This document shows positions 6,517 to 15,409 of a stretch of 64,000 bases of DNA, in pieces. The position numbers and the translations under genes are program-made. The DNA is from Bacteroidales bacterium (lineage in GTDB: Bacteria > Bacteroidota > Bacteroidia > Bacteroidales > UBA932), in the NCBI GenBank assembly GCA_017471045.1, contig JAFUWZ010000037.1, forward strand, positions 37,917-101,916, written 5' to 3'. Under the pieces are notes generated by a model that searched no databases, was not told where the DNA came from, and saw only the letters and a program-made list of their open reading frames with translations. Every line of letters starts with the position of its first letter. Within the stretch, counting starts at the first letter, position 1.

Positions 6517-7954
6517 TCTGGATCATTTTGTCATTGGCCTGCATTTCCATCTGGCTGATGGGTAAGACATAGCGGTAGTCGGGGTATTTGAGCCGCTTCA
6601 TCGTCGAAGTCGTGGACGCGCTCCGGACGACGTCCTCGTGGCGGCGCTTGAGGTCGAAGAAGCGGTGTCCCTCGAAGCAGAGTTCCTTGACCCGTTCTTC
6701 CTGGATCAGGCGGTCCAGGCCGTCCGAGCCGGTATAGACGAGGCTGATCTCGGAAGGGGACTTGCCCAGGGCGCGGGCCTGGAGGGCCTTGAGGTCTTCC
6801 GCCGCCCCTTTCGTGTCGCCCCCGCCCAGGCACAGGGCCTCGGCGTGGATCAGGTACATCTCCGACACGCGGAGCACAAAGGGGTCGCTGCGGCGGTTTT
6901 CGGCCGTGGAGACGCCGCTCTTGTAGGGCAGGTACTTGCAGATGGCGGTATAGACCTTGCCCTCGTATTCCACGCCGTCTTCGGCTTCTCCGACATAGGT
7001 GAAGAGCTCCTGGCGGATGTCGCCGGCCTGGAACCGGGCGAGGAAGGCCTCATCCGGACCGCACTCCTGCCCGGAGAGGGGACTGCAGAGGCTGCGCATG
7101 CCGGCGCCGCTGTCATAGGCGTTCATCCGGAGGATCCCTTCGCCGGGAAAGTCCTGGGCCCGGCGGAACATGTTGACATAGTCCGTCCGGGGGGTCAGGG
7201 GCACCTGGTCCATCACTTCCTTGGCGTAGGCGGCGGCCTGGGTGTAGTCCTTCATGTAGAGGTACACGCGGGCGAGCAGGGCCTTGCAGGCGAGTCCCGA
7301 GATGTAGGTCGGGGTGCGCTCCGTCTCGGTCCCGAAGCAGTCGATGGCCTTGCCGAGGTCTTCGATGATCATTTTGTAGCAATCCCGGACCGAGTTGCGG
7401 GGCAGTTCCGAGTCGAATCCCGGGACATAGTCGATGGCGACGACGCCGGGGTGCGATGCGTCCGGCGTATAGTCGTAGGGCATCGCATAGACGTTGAGCA
7501 GGTCGAAGTGGGCTAGGGCACGGGCGAAATAGGCATAGCCGAAGTGCTTGCGGATCAGCGCCTCTTCTTCGGGGTAGGAGCCGAGCAGCTGCTCCCCGTA
7601 GTAGAGGATGTTGTTGGCGTTGGTGCAGATCTCATAGCCGCGCTTCCAGATCAGGTAGGGGTAGCCCGAGTTGTCGGCCGCAGTGCTCTCGAAGTCGTAG
7701 ATGAGCTGGAGCGCCTGCGAGGCATTGACGCGGTACAGGATCACCTCGTCTCCGGCGAGGTCCCCCATCCGGAGGTAGTTGTCGTCATAGAATTCTGTGA
7801 TCAGCCGGTGCAGGCCCAGGCCTGCGGCCTTGAGGCCGTCGATGTCGGCGAAGAAACCGGAGATCGTGCTTTTGCCGAGCGTCTCGACGTTCAGGAATGA
7901 AGTGCATCCTGTCAGGGACAGGACTGTCATCAGGGTCGCAATCAGTTTCTTCAT
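6500..7954 (-). CDS. susD: SusD/RagB-family surface lipoprotein (first SusCD locus)
   Basis: 484 residues. The signal MKKLIATLMTVLSLTGC has lipobox LTGC (Cys17). TPR-like helical features and C-terminal SusD hallmarks are present: LRVSEMYLIHAEALCLGGG and LIQEERVKELCFEGHRFFDLKR. It starts 5 nt after the SusC stop. SusD proteins cap the SusC barrel and deliver ligand to it. This one is a little shorter than typical SusD proteins. The neighbours (tricorn protease, phosphoesterase) contain no glycoside hydrolase, so the ligand may not be a glycan. Confidence 0.9.
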   Translation of the reverse strand: MKKLIATLMTVLSLTGCTSFLNVETLGKSTISGFFADIDGLKAAGLGLHRLITEFYDDNYLRMGDLAGDEVILYRVNASQALQLIYDFESTAADNSGYPYLIWKRGYEICTNANNILYYGEQLLGSYPEEEALIRKHFGYAYFARALAHFDLLNVYAMPYDYTPDASHPGVVAIDYVPGFDSELPRNSVRDCYKMIIEDLGKAIDCFGTETERTPTYISGLACKALLARVYLYMKDYTQAAAYAKEVMDQVPLTPRTDYVNMFRRAQDFPGEGILRMNAYDSGAGMRSLCSPLSGQECGPDEAFLARFQAGDIRQELFTYVGEAEDGVEYEGKVYTAICKYLPYKSGVSTAENRRSDPFVLRVSEMYLIHAEALCLGGGDTKGAAEDLKALQARALGKSPSEISLVYTGSDGLDRLIQEERVKELCFEGHRFFDLKRRHEDVVRSASTTSTMKRLKYPDYRYVLPISQMEMQANDKMIQNENYE

Positions 7955-7959
7955 GCTCC

Positions 7960-10900
7960 TTAGAAATTAAGCGTCAGTTGGGCGGAGGCCGTGCGGGTCA
8001 GGCCGCCGGGATAGCGCAGGGTCTTGTAGCTGTTGCGGTCGCGGCTTGCGTCCGGCGACCAGATGAAGACGTTGTCCCCGATCAGGGACACGGTCGCGGC
8101 CTGGATCTTGACCTTCTGGCAGAAGGACTTGGGCACGTTGTAGCTGAGCACCAGGTTCTTGAGCTGGAAGCAAGTCTTGCTGTAGAGGAAGCGGGTGGAG
8201 CTCCGGCGCGATCCGGTCGTGACCTTGTAGATCGGCTTGGGGTTGTTGGACACGTCGCCGGGTTCCCGCCAGTGGTCGAGGTCTTCGACGACCGTGTTGT
8301 TGGACAGGACGTCGTAGCCGTCCTGTCCGTAGTCCAGCAGTTCCCAGCCGCCGATGGTGTAGGTCAGGAAAGCCACCAGGGAGAAATTGTCGAAGCTGAA
8401 GATATTGCGCATGCCGCCGCGGAAATCGGGCTCCTTGCTGTATTCGGGCAGCAGGACGCGGTTGTCGTAGCTGAAGGTGAACGTCGCGTTGCCGTCCACG
8501 TCGTACCACATCGGGCCGCCCGTCGAAGGATCGACGCCGGCCCAGCGGCTGAGCCACCAGGCGTCCTTGCTGGCGTTTTCCATCCAGACATAGTCAAAGA
8601 ATCCGGTGTGGGTGCCCTTGTAGAGCTTGCGGATGATGTTGCGGTTGACCGCGCCGTTGAAGTCGGTTGTCCAGGTGAAGCGGGGCGTGACGATGTTCTT
8701 GGTGTTGAGGGAGATCTCGAATCCCTGGTTCTCGATTTCGCCCACGTTGCGCATCACCGTGCCGTCGCTGATGATGGAGGACACGCGCCCCTTGTAGAGG
8801 AGGTTCTTGGTGTATTTGCGGTAGAACTCCATCTGGATGTCGATGCGGTTGCCCAGCAGGCCGATGTCCAGGCCGATGTTGCCGATGTAGGTGTTTTCCC
8901 AGCTCAGGCCCGGATTGGGCGCATTGCCCTGGGTCGCGCCCATCAGTCCGCCGTAGTAGTTGCCGGAGCCGTACGTGTAGGTCCCGTAGGCGGCGCCGGT
9001 ATCGACCCGGGAGTTGCCGCTGTTGCCGTAGCTGGCCTTGATCTTGAGCCGGTCGATGGCTCCCACGTGGAACCAGGGCTCGTTGTGGACGTTCCAGGAC
9101 AGCCCGACCGACGAGAAATCGCCCCATCGGGCGTAGGTGCTGAAGGCGGAGTTGCCCTGCCGGCGGTAGGACGCGGACAGGTAGTAGCGGTTGTCGTAGG
9201 AGTAGCTGAGCGTGCCCAGGTAGGACAGGGAGTGGCTGTTGGAGGCCGAGGAGGAACCGCGGGTCGACTCGGAGATGGCGTAGCTGATCTCCTTGATGTG
9301 GTCGTTGGCAAAGCCGTAGCCGGTGGCGTACAGGCTGCGGTTTTCCGAGCTCACGAACTCGATGCCCATCAGGGCGCCGACCTTGTGGCGGCCGAATTTG
9401 CGGTCGAAGTTGAGCCGGTCGATGTTGTTCCAGGTGTAGTCAAACACGCCCGCGCGCCGGGATCCGCCGTCCTGCTCGTAGCTGGTCTTGCCGTCCAGGG
9501 TCGTCTTGGGGTTGTAGATCAATTCCATGACATTGAGGGCGTTGACGCCCAGCATCGAGGTCAGCTTGAGCCCGTCGAGGAGGGTCCAGGTCAGGGTCGC
9601 GTTGCCGTCCAGGGTCGTGCCGCGCTGGGTGTTGTCGCTCAGGTCCCGGTTCGGGACGGCGCTGTACACGAACTTGCGGAGGGTAGGGCTGTAGCTGTCC
9701 GTGGACTCGCTGTAGTAGTTGTACAGACGCGGCGTGACCCCGTCCAGGTCGTAGGGCGAGAAGATCGGAATGACGCGGTAGTAGGAGTCGGAGATGGACG
9801 TGATGTCGTTGATGTTGTAGGAGGCGGCCAAGTTGAGGTCCAGGGACAGGCGCCTGGCGAGCTGGAACTGGCTCCGGTCGCGCAGGGTGAAGCGCCGCTG
9901 GGTGTTGCCTTTCTTGACCATGTCGTCGCCGAAGTAGTTGAGCGACAGGTAGTGCTTGGCCTTGTCCGAGCCGGAGTCGATGCGCACGCTCACTTCGCTG
10001 GTGCTGCCGGTCCCGAGATAGACGTCGTACCAGTTGGTGTCGGTCGTGGAGTAGGCGTTGAGGTAGTTGTCCTGGTAGGGGAAGAAGGCCAGGTCATAGC
10101 CGGCGTTGACCCAGGACTCCTTGGCCAGGCCCCACCACTGCTCGGCGTTGAGCAGTTTGATCAGGGTGGACTTGTCCACGCGCGAGATGCCGTATTTCAT
10201 CGAGGCGGTGACGTGCAGGCGTCCGTCGCCCCGGCCCTGCTTGGTCGTGACCAGGATGACGCCGTTCGCTCCGTCGGCGCCGTAGATGGAGGTCGTCGCG
10301 GCATCCTTGAGGACGGTGATGGACTCGATGTCATCGGGATTGATGAAGGACATCGGGCTGACGGAATACTGGGTGCCGTTGACGGAGCCGGTGTTGCCGC
10401 CGGTATAGACGGGGACGCCGTCCACGATCCACAGCGGCTCGCTGTTGGCATTGAGCGAAGCGTCGCCGCGCACGCGGATGGTATAGCGGGTGCGGGCGGC
10501 GGAGTTGGTCGATTCCTCGATGGCGAGGCCCGGCACCATGCCTTGAAGCAGGTTGTCCACGCGGGAGGCGGGCAGGGTCTTCAACTGCTCCGAAGCCACC
10601 TGAAAGGCGGATCCGGTCATGTCGGAGCGTTTCTGCGCCAGGCCGTAGCCGGCCGAGATGACGACCTCGTCCAGGGTGTTGTCTCCCTTCATCGTGACGT
10701 CCAGCGTGCGGGCCTTGTCCACCTTGATCTCCTGGTTTTCCATGCCCATGTATTGGAAGACGAGCGTGGCCGGGGCCTGGAGCGTGATGGCGTAGCGGCC
10801 GTCCAGGTCGGTGGTTGTGCCGGTCTTGGTGCCCTTGACGGAGACGAAGACGCCGATCAGGCTTTCGCCTTCGGTGTCCCGGACCGTGCCGTTGACGGTG

Positions 10901-11010
10901 TACCCGCGCTGGGCCGACAGGCCCGGAGGGAAGAGGGCCGTCAGGACGGACAGCAGGGTCAGGAAAAAGCGTGTTTTGGCGGTTTTTGTCATAGTGTAAC
11001 GTTGGTTCAT
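7960..11010 (-). CDS. susC: SusC/RagA-family TonB-dependent outer-membrane transporter (first SusCD locus)
   Basis: 1016 residues. Order: signal peptide (about 1-33), carboxypeptidase-regulatory-like domain (about 36-112, VNGTVRDTEGESLIGVFVSV), plug domain with IRVRGDASLNANSEPLWIVDGVPV and VLKDAATTSIYGADGANGVI, then a long beta-barrel ending in aromatic LTLNF. The ATG at 11010 overlaps the tricorn stop by 4 nt (ATGA); an inner ATG at 10992 (MTKTAK) would also give a good signal peptide. It imports a ligand captured by the adjacent SusD, powered by TonB. Confidence 0.93.
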   Translation of the reverse strand: MNQRYTMTKTAKTRFFLTLLSVLTALFPPGLSAQRGYTVNGTVRDTEGESLIGVFVSVKGTKTGTTTDLDGRYAITLQAPATLVFQYMGMENQEIKVDKARTLDVTMKGDNTLDEVVISAGYGLAQKRSDMTGSAFQVASEQLKTLPASRVDNLLQGMVPGLAIEESTNSAARTRYTIRVRGDASLNANSEPLWIVDGVPVYTGGNTGSVNGTQYSVSPMSFINPDDIESITVLKDAATTSIYGADGANGVILVTTKQGRGDGRLHVTASMKYGISRVDKSTLIKLLNAEQWWGLAKESWVNAGYDLAFFPYQDNYLNAYSTTDTNWYDVYLGTGSTSEVSVRIDSGSDKAKHYLSLNYFGDDMVKKGNTQRRFTLRDRSQFQLARRLSLDLNLAASYNINDITSISDSYYRVIPIFSPYDLDGVTPRLYNYYSESTDSYSPTLRKFVYSAVPNRDLSDNTQRGTTLDGNATLTWTLLDGLKLTSMLGVNALNVMELIYNPKTTLDGKTSYEQDGGSRRAGVFDYTWNNIDRLNFDRKFGRHKVGALMGIEFVSSENRSLYATGYGFANDHIKEISYAISESTRGSSSASNSHSLSYLGTLSYSYDNRYYLSASYRRQGNSAFSTYARWGDFSSVGLSWNVHNEPWFHVGAIDRLKIKASYGNSGNSRVDTGAAYGTYTYGSGNYYGGLMGATQGNAPNPGLSWENTYIGNIGLDIGLLGNRIDIQMEFYRKYTKNLLYKGRVSSIISDGTVMRNVGEIENQGFEISLNTKNIVTPRFTWTTDFNGAVNRNIIRKLYKGTHTGFFDYVWMENASKDAWWLSRWAGVDPSTGGPMWYDVDGNATFTFSYDNRVLLPEYSKEPDFRGGMRNIFSFDNFSLVAFLTYTIGGWELLDYGQDGYDVLSNNTVVEDLDHWREPGDVSNNPKPIYKVTTGSRRSSTRFLYSKTCFQLKNLVLSYNVPKSFCQKVKIQAATVSLIGDNVFIWSPDASRDRNSYKTLRYPGGLTRTASAQLTLNF

Positions 11011-14000
11011 TGGGCGATTTGGCGGAGCATTTCCGCGACGGCGGCTTCGATCTGCTTGTCTTCGCCGCGCAGGACGGAGGCGGGATCATTGGTGACCGGG
11101 ATGTCCGGCTCGATCTCCTGGTTCTCGAGGATGCTGCCGTCGGAGCGGCTGACGGAGGTCACTTCGGGGATGCCGAAGATCAGGGTCGGGTCGATCTGGG
11201 TCTCCCACCAGACGGCGGTCATCGTGCCCGGGACCGGGGCGCCGACGAGCTTGCCGATGCCGAGCTCCTTGTAGATGTAGGGGAACCCGGAAGCGTCGGA
11301 ATAGTTGTCTTCGCCGATGATCACGCACGAGGGCTTGTTCCACTTGCTGTAGGGCTCCGTACCGATGTAGCGGCCGCGGGGCTTGAAGTCCATGTAGGCC
11401 CGGCCGCTGAGGAAGGTGGCCAGGTCGTCGTGGAGCCAGCCGCCGCCGTTGTGCCGCGTATCGACGATGAGCGCGTCGCAGGTCCGGTACCGGCCCAGGG
11501 CCTTGGAATAGACTTCCCGGAAGCTCTGCGAGTCCATGCTGCGGACGTGGACATAGCCCACGCGCCCGCCGGAGAGGGTTTCGACCAGCTTTTCCTTGCT
11601 CCGCAGCCAGCGCTTGTACAGTCCTTCCGCATCGGAGACGGCCGGCTTGACCGTGACGGTCGTCTCTTTCTTGCCGCAGCGCAGGCCCAGGACGGTCTTC
11701 TTGCCGGCCTTGTAGTTGAGGACGTCGTACCAGGCGGTGCCGGGCTCGATCCGGACGCCGTCCACGGAGGTGACGATGTCGCCTTCCTTGAGGTCGGGAT
11801 AGACCAGGGCGAGGCAGCTGCCGGGCAGGATCTCGCGGATCTTCAGACCGGGCCCGTCGTAGGTCTCGTCATAGAGGACGCCCAGCCGGCCGGCTCCGGC
11901 GGAACCGAGGGTGCGGTAGCGCGCGCCGGTATGGGAGGCGTTGAGCTCGCCGAGCATTTCGGAGAGCAGGTCGCGGAAGTCCTCGTTGTTGTCGATATCG
12001 GGCAGGAACTGCTTGTAGTTGTCGTAGAAACCATCCCAGTCGATGCCGTGGACCGTCTCGTCGTAGAACTTCTCCTTGACTTGCTTCCAGGCGTGGGCGA
12101 GGATGTATTCGCGCTCCTTGGCCGGGAAGTAGTCGTATTCGTCGGAGAAGGAGACCGAAGTCCCCCGGCCGGTCGCGGGATCGAGTTTCTTGATGGACAG
12201 GAGGCCGATCATATAGACGGACTTGCCGTCCGGGGAAGGGTAGAAGGATCCGCTGACGCCTTTCTCCAGGACCTTGACCGAGCGGGCCTTGATGTCGATC
12301 TGGCAGAGGTCGTAGCCTTTTTCGAGCCGCTGGATGAAGAGCAGCTTGGTGCCGTCCGGGCTGAGGAAATGGTCGCCGAGGCGGGCGGAAGCGGGCGTGA
12401 GGCGCAGGATGCGGTCTTCGCGGTTGTCCAGGTCGAGGACCAGCTTGTCCACCTTGCCCTTCTCGGCCTTGACGCTGTCCTTGGCTTCTTCCTTGCGGGC
12501 TTTCTTGTCGTCTTCCTTCAGCAGTTTCTCAATGTCTTCGTCTTCCTTGTCACGGGTGAACTTGTAGTAAGCCTCGCCGTCGAAGAACATGATGTAGATG
12601 TCCTTCTCGGCGCCCCAGCTGCCGTGGCTGCGGAAGCCGGCCTTGTCCGAGGTCCAGGTCATGGCCTTGCCGCCGAGGGCCCAGCGGAAGTTGCCGTCGG
12701 AGTAGCCGCTCCGGGTCAGGTTGGTGACCTGGCCGGTCTCCACCTCGATCAGGGCGACGTCGGTGTTGTTCCAGCCGCCGTCCGCCTGGTACTCGCTGAG
12801 GATGTAGCGGCTGTCGGGGCTCCATTCGAAGTCCAGGTCACCGTCCTGGTAGGAATACAGCGCGTTCTGGAGGACCGTCTTTTCCTTGCCGGACTTGAGA
12901 TCCCGTACGACGATGTCCGTGCGGTCTTTGAAGTAGGCCAGGTGCTTGCCGTCCGGGGAGACGGAGGGGTTGGTGCAGGTGACGCCGGCCGGAGTGACCG
13001 CCTCTTCCTTGAAGTCGAAGGTGAAGGTGAAGTATTTGTCTTTCTTGTTGTTCAGGCTGGTCTTCCAGATGCCCCAGTGGCCGTTCCGCTCGGCGGCGTA
13101 GTAGAGTTCGCGGCCGTCGGAGGAGAAGCTGACGCCCCGCTCGCGCTCCGGCGTGCAGGTGATGCGCCGCGTCGTCTTCTGGTCCACGGAGGTGACGAAG
13201 ATGTCGCCGCGGGACTCGATGGCGACCTCCTTGCCGTTGGGGGAGATGGCGATGTCCGCGGCCCCGTAGGAGACGGAGCGGCGGATCTTGTCCTTGACGG
13301 TCTTGTCCTTGGTGACCCGGATCTCCAGCTTGCGGGGCTCCTGGCCTTCCCGGAGGGTATAGAGGTCCCCGTTCCAGGAGAAGAGCAGCGTGCCGTCGGC
13401 GGAGGCGCTCAGGTAGCGGACCGGGTGCGTGGGCAGCTGCGTGACCTGCTTCGGCTCGCCGCTGCCGTCCACGGCGGCTTTCCAGATGTTGAAGTTGCCG
13501 CCCTGCTCGCTGAGGTAATAGAACTCCTTGCCGCCGGGGGCGAAGACCGGGTTGCGGTCCTCACCTTTGAAGCGGGTCAGGCGGGTGAAAGTCCCTTCGG
13601 CATCCAGCGTGAAGCCGGGCTTGCCGTCGCGGTAGCTCCAGATGTCGCGGGTGACGGAAGAGGTGTGGTGCTTGCGGAAAGGGTCCTCGTAGCCCTTGTA
13701 GTCCTCGTAGAGGGCGGTGCCGTCGGGACCGACAGCCAGGTTGACGAGCGTCAGGCCGCTGACCTGCTCGGCCTTGCCGCCCGTGATGGGGACCTTGTAG
13801 AGCTGGGTGCCGCTCGGGTAGTCGGAGGATGCCGCGTCGGGCAGGATGTTGGCTGAGAAGAGAACCGTGCCGTCGGGAAGCGCCGCCAGGGGCGTCTCGG
13901 CCCCTTGCCAGGTCGTCAGCTGCCGGGGCGTGCCACCCGTCGCCGGGGCGACCCAGACATCCTTGCTGCTCTCGCGGGAAGAGCTGAACAGCAGCTGTTT

Positions 14001-14234
14001 TCCGTCTGCGCTCCAGACCGGGTCGGACTCGTAATAGGGGGAACTGGTGATCTGCCGGGCCTCTCCGCCGGCAGTACTGACGGTGAAGATGTCACCCTGG
14101 TAGCAGAATGCGACGGTCTGGCCGTCGGGGGACAACGCACAGCGGCGGAGCCATCGGGGAGACTCCTGGGAATAGCAAAGATGGGCGGAAAGGAACAGGA
14201 CGGCAGCCGCCGTCCAAAAGCCGGCTTTTTTCAT
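11007..14234 (-). CDS. Tricorn-type S41 protease, exported
   Basis: 1075 residues with a cleavable signal peptide (MKKAGFWTAAAVLFLSAHLCYS). Residues about 27-660 hold two beta-propeller regions made of WD40-like/PD40 repeats (SPDGQTVAF, SADGKQLLF, SPDGKHLAY, SPDGTKLLF). A tricorn core domain follows with NASHTGARY (Ser767-His768), then a PDZ domain (about 790-880, GDIVTSVDGVRI), and the S41 nucleophile region NYSDASGFPYIYK (Ser979/Ser982). Length and order match bacterial tricorn homologues, which trim peptides. A periplasmic tricorn as first gene of a SusCD operon suggests import and breakdown of peptides or glycopeptides. An inverted repeat overlaps its promoter. Confidence 0.88.
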   Translation of the reverse strand: MKKAGFWTAAAVLFLSAHLCYSQESPRWLRRCALSPDGQTVAFCYQGDIFTVSTAGGEARQITSSPYYESDPVWSADGKQLLFSSSRESSKDVWVAPATGGTPRQLTTWQGAETPLAALPDGTVLFSANILPDAASSDYPSGTQLYKVPITGGKAEQVSGLTLVNLAVGPDGTALYEDYKGYEDPFRKHHTSSVTRDIWSYRDGKPGFTLDAEGTFTRLTRFKGEDRNPVFAPGGKEFYYLSEQGGNFNIWKAAVDGSGEPKQVTQLPTHPVRYLSASADGTLLFSWNGDLYTLREGQEPRKLEIRVTKDKTVKDKIRRSVSYGAADIAISPNGKEVAIESRGDIFVTSVDQKTTRRITCTPERERGVSFSSDGRELYYAAERNGHWGIWKTSLNNKKDKYFTFTFDFKEEAVTPAGVTCTNPSVSPDGKHLAYFKDRTDIVVRDLKSGKEKTVLQNALYSYQDGDLDFEWSPDSRYILSEYQADGGWNNTDVALIEVETGQVTNLTRSGYSDGNFRWALGGKAMTWTSDKAGFRSHGSWGAEKDIYIMFFDGEAYYKFTRDKEDEDIEKLLKEDDKKARKEEAKDSVKAEKGKVDKLVLDLDNREDRILRLTPASARLGDHFLSPDGTKLLFIQRLEKGYDLCQIDIKARSVKVLEKGVSGSFYPSPDGKSVYMIGLLSIKKLDPATGRGTSVSFSDEYDYFPAKEREYILAHAWKQVKEKFYDETVHGIDWDGFYDNYKQFLPDIDNNEDFRDLLSEMLGELNASHTGARYRTLGSAGAGRLGVLYDETYDGPGLKIREILPGSCLALVYPDLKEGDIVTSVDGVRIEPGTAWYDVLNYKAGKKTVLGLRCGKKETTVTVKPAVSDAEGLYKRWLRSKEKLVETLSGGRVGYVHVRSMDSQSFREVYSKALGRYRTCDALIVDTRHNGGGWLHDDLATFLSGRAYMDFKPRGRYIGTEPYSKWNKPSCVIIGEDNYSDASGFPYIYKELGIGKLVGAPVPGTMTAVWWETQIDPTLIFGIPEVTSVSRSDGSILENQEIEPDIPVTNDPASVLRGEDKQIEAAVAEMLRQIAQ

Positions 14235-14246
14235 AATCTTCTTAAT

Positions 14247-14289
14247 AATACACTATGTCCTATTTGACAGATTACGAAGATAGTGTATT
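14247..14289 (-). promoter_or_regulatory. Promoter and candidate operator of the tricorn-SusCD operon
   Basis: AATACACTAT (14247-14256) and ATAGTGTATT (14280-14289) are perfect 10-bp inverted arms with a 23-nt spacer. A minus-strand -7-like box, TATCTTCG (14282-14275), sits in the upstream arm, so the arms bracket the probable transcription start. The rest of 14235-14350 shows no gene. Confidence 0.45.
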
Positions 14290-14350
14290 TATTGAAAAGA
14301 CGCAAGTTGAAACCCGGTTTTTGGTGACAAAAAGGGGTGTCGCTCTCCTT

Positions 14351-15142
14351 TCAGGCCTCTCCGTGGAGATAGCGCTGCCGGTCGTTTTCGGGGAATTTTT
14401 CGATCGCGTAGCGGAGCATCGTCCGCGGCATTTGCCGGTATCGGCTCACGGCGGTTCCGGGCAAGGCGCCTTGCAGATACGCTTCCAGTGCGGCGCCGTC
14501 CCGTTTCCCGGCTTCGCGGAGGAGCCAGCCTACGGCTTTGTGGATCAGGTCATGGGGGTGGTGCAGGAGAATATCTGCGATGTTGAATGTGTCTTGGATC
14601 TGCCCATGCCGGACAAAGGTTATGGTGCTTACAATGCCGATGCGCTGCTCCCAGAGGGTGCGGCCGCTGCGGGCCAGATCGTAGAGGAGGTCGCGGTCAT
14701 GCCGGGGAAGGAACCATTCCCCCAGCAGGGGATAGCAGGACAGGTCAACAAGGTCCCAGTTGTTGATATAGGCGGTATGGGAGAGGTAAAAGCCGATACA
14801 TCTGCTGCGCAGAGACTCGTCGCTGCGTTCAGCCTGACGAGGGGTGCCGGCGTGCCTGAAAATCTCTACCAGCGCCAGCAGGGCGGCCAGGCGGATCTCA
14901 TGGTATTCGGAGGAGATGCAGCGCTCCAACTCGTCAAAGTCGGTTGTCCTCCAGCATCTCTTGACCAGGGCGCGGGTTACGGGGACCTTGATCCCCAGGA
15001 ACTTGTCTCCTTCGCCATATTGTCCGGGCCCACATTTGAAAAAGCGGCTCAGGCCTTCAACCTGCGACGGATCGGCTGCGGCCGTCATTGCCTCATAAAG
15101 TGCGTCGGTCTTCATTGCTTCATAAAATGTGTCGGTTTTCAT
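14351..15142 (-). CDS. DNA alkylation repair protein, AlkD-like HEAT-repeat family
   Basis: 263 residues from the ATG at 15142. RFFKCGPGQYGEGDKFLGIKVP (starting near residue 33) and the later NNWDLVDLS, LWEQRIGIVSTI and KAVGWLLREAGKRD are typical of the AlkD/YhaZ family of non-base-flipping glycosylases that remove alkylated bases. The N-terminus carries two near-identical 9-residue units, MKTDTFYEA and MKTDALYEA, each starting with ATG (15142 and 15115), followed by a third ATG at 15088; the true start is therefore uncertain. A longer frame to 15187 approaches the tRNA-Ser terminator hairpin and is less likely. It is an isolated gene. Confidence 0.85.
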   Translation of the reverse strand: MKTDTFYEAMKTDALYEAMTAAADPSQVEGLSRFFKCGPGQYGEGDKFLGIKVPVTRALVKRCWRTTDFDELERCISSEYHEIRLAALLALVEIFRHAGTPRQAERSDESLRSRCIGFYLSHTAYINNWDLVDLSCYPLLGEWFLPRHDRDLLYDLARSGRTLWEQRIGIVSTITFVRHGQIQDTFNIADILLHHPHDLIHKAVGWLLREAGKRDGAALEAYLQGALPGTAVSRYRQMPRTMLRYAIEKFPENDRQRYLHGEA

Positions 15143-15179
15143 TACCCAAACTTTCAGCGGGTACGCCTGCATACACAAA

Positions 15180-15199
15180 TGCCGCACTCACGTGCGGCA
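15180..15199 (-). terminator. Weak terminator hairpin after tRNA-Ser
   Basis: TGCCGCAC and GTGCGGCA are perfect 8-bp arms around a 4-nt loop. On the minus strand TTTGTGT follows, a poor T-run. It lies 21 nt past the tRNA 3' end. Confidence 0.55.
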
Positions 15200-15220
15200 C
15201 CTGACTCTGATTGCATTGCG

Positions 15221-15305
15221 CGGAGGCGGAGGGATTCGAACCCCCGGAACGTTGCCGTTCAACAGTTTTCAAGACTGCCGCCATCGACCACTCGGCCACA
15301 CCTCC
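15221..15305 (-). tRNA. tRNA-Ser, anticodon TGA
   Basis: An 85-nt class II tRNA on the minus strand. The acceptor stem is GGAGGTG/CGCCTCC with discriminator G, the anticodon stem GCAGT/ACTGT surrounds loop CTTGAAA (anticodon TGA, reading UCA), and a long variable arm and T loop TTCGAAT follow. CCA is not encoded. Confidence 0.95.
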
Positions 15306-15361
15306 CGGTCCCGTGAAGCAGTTGGCCGGCTTTCCGGAAGCGCGGAACTGTTTCGGGACGG

Positions 15362-15393
15362 CAAATATAGGGAAAAACAGTTGTTTGCCCAAA
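15362..15393 (-). promoter_or_regulatory. Promoter of tRNA-Ser
   Basis: On the minus strand TTTG (15393-15390), a 20-nt spacer and TATATTTG (15369-15362) match the consensus. The tRNA 5' end is 57 nt downstream, implying a processed leader. Confidence 0.7.
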
Positions 15394-15409
15394 TGTTGCC
15401 CAAGTTTAT

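Noticed and set aside
7897-11274. A 1125-codon open frame on the plus strand opposite the first SusC gene
   Set aside because: Antisense shadow of SusC with the same composition bias; no motif.
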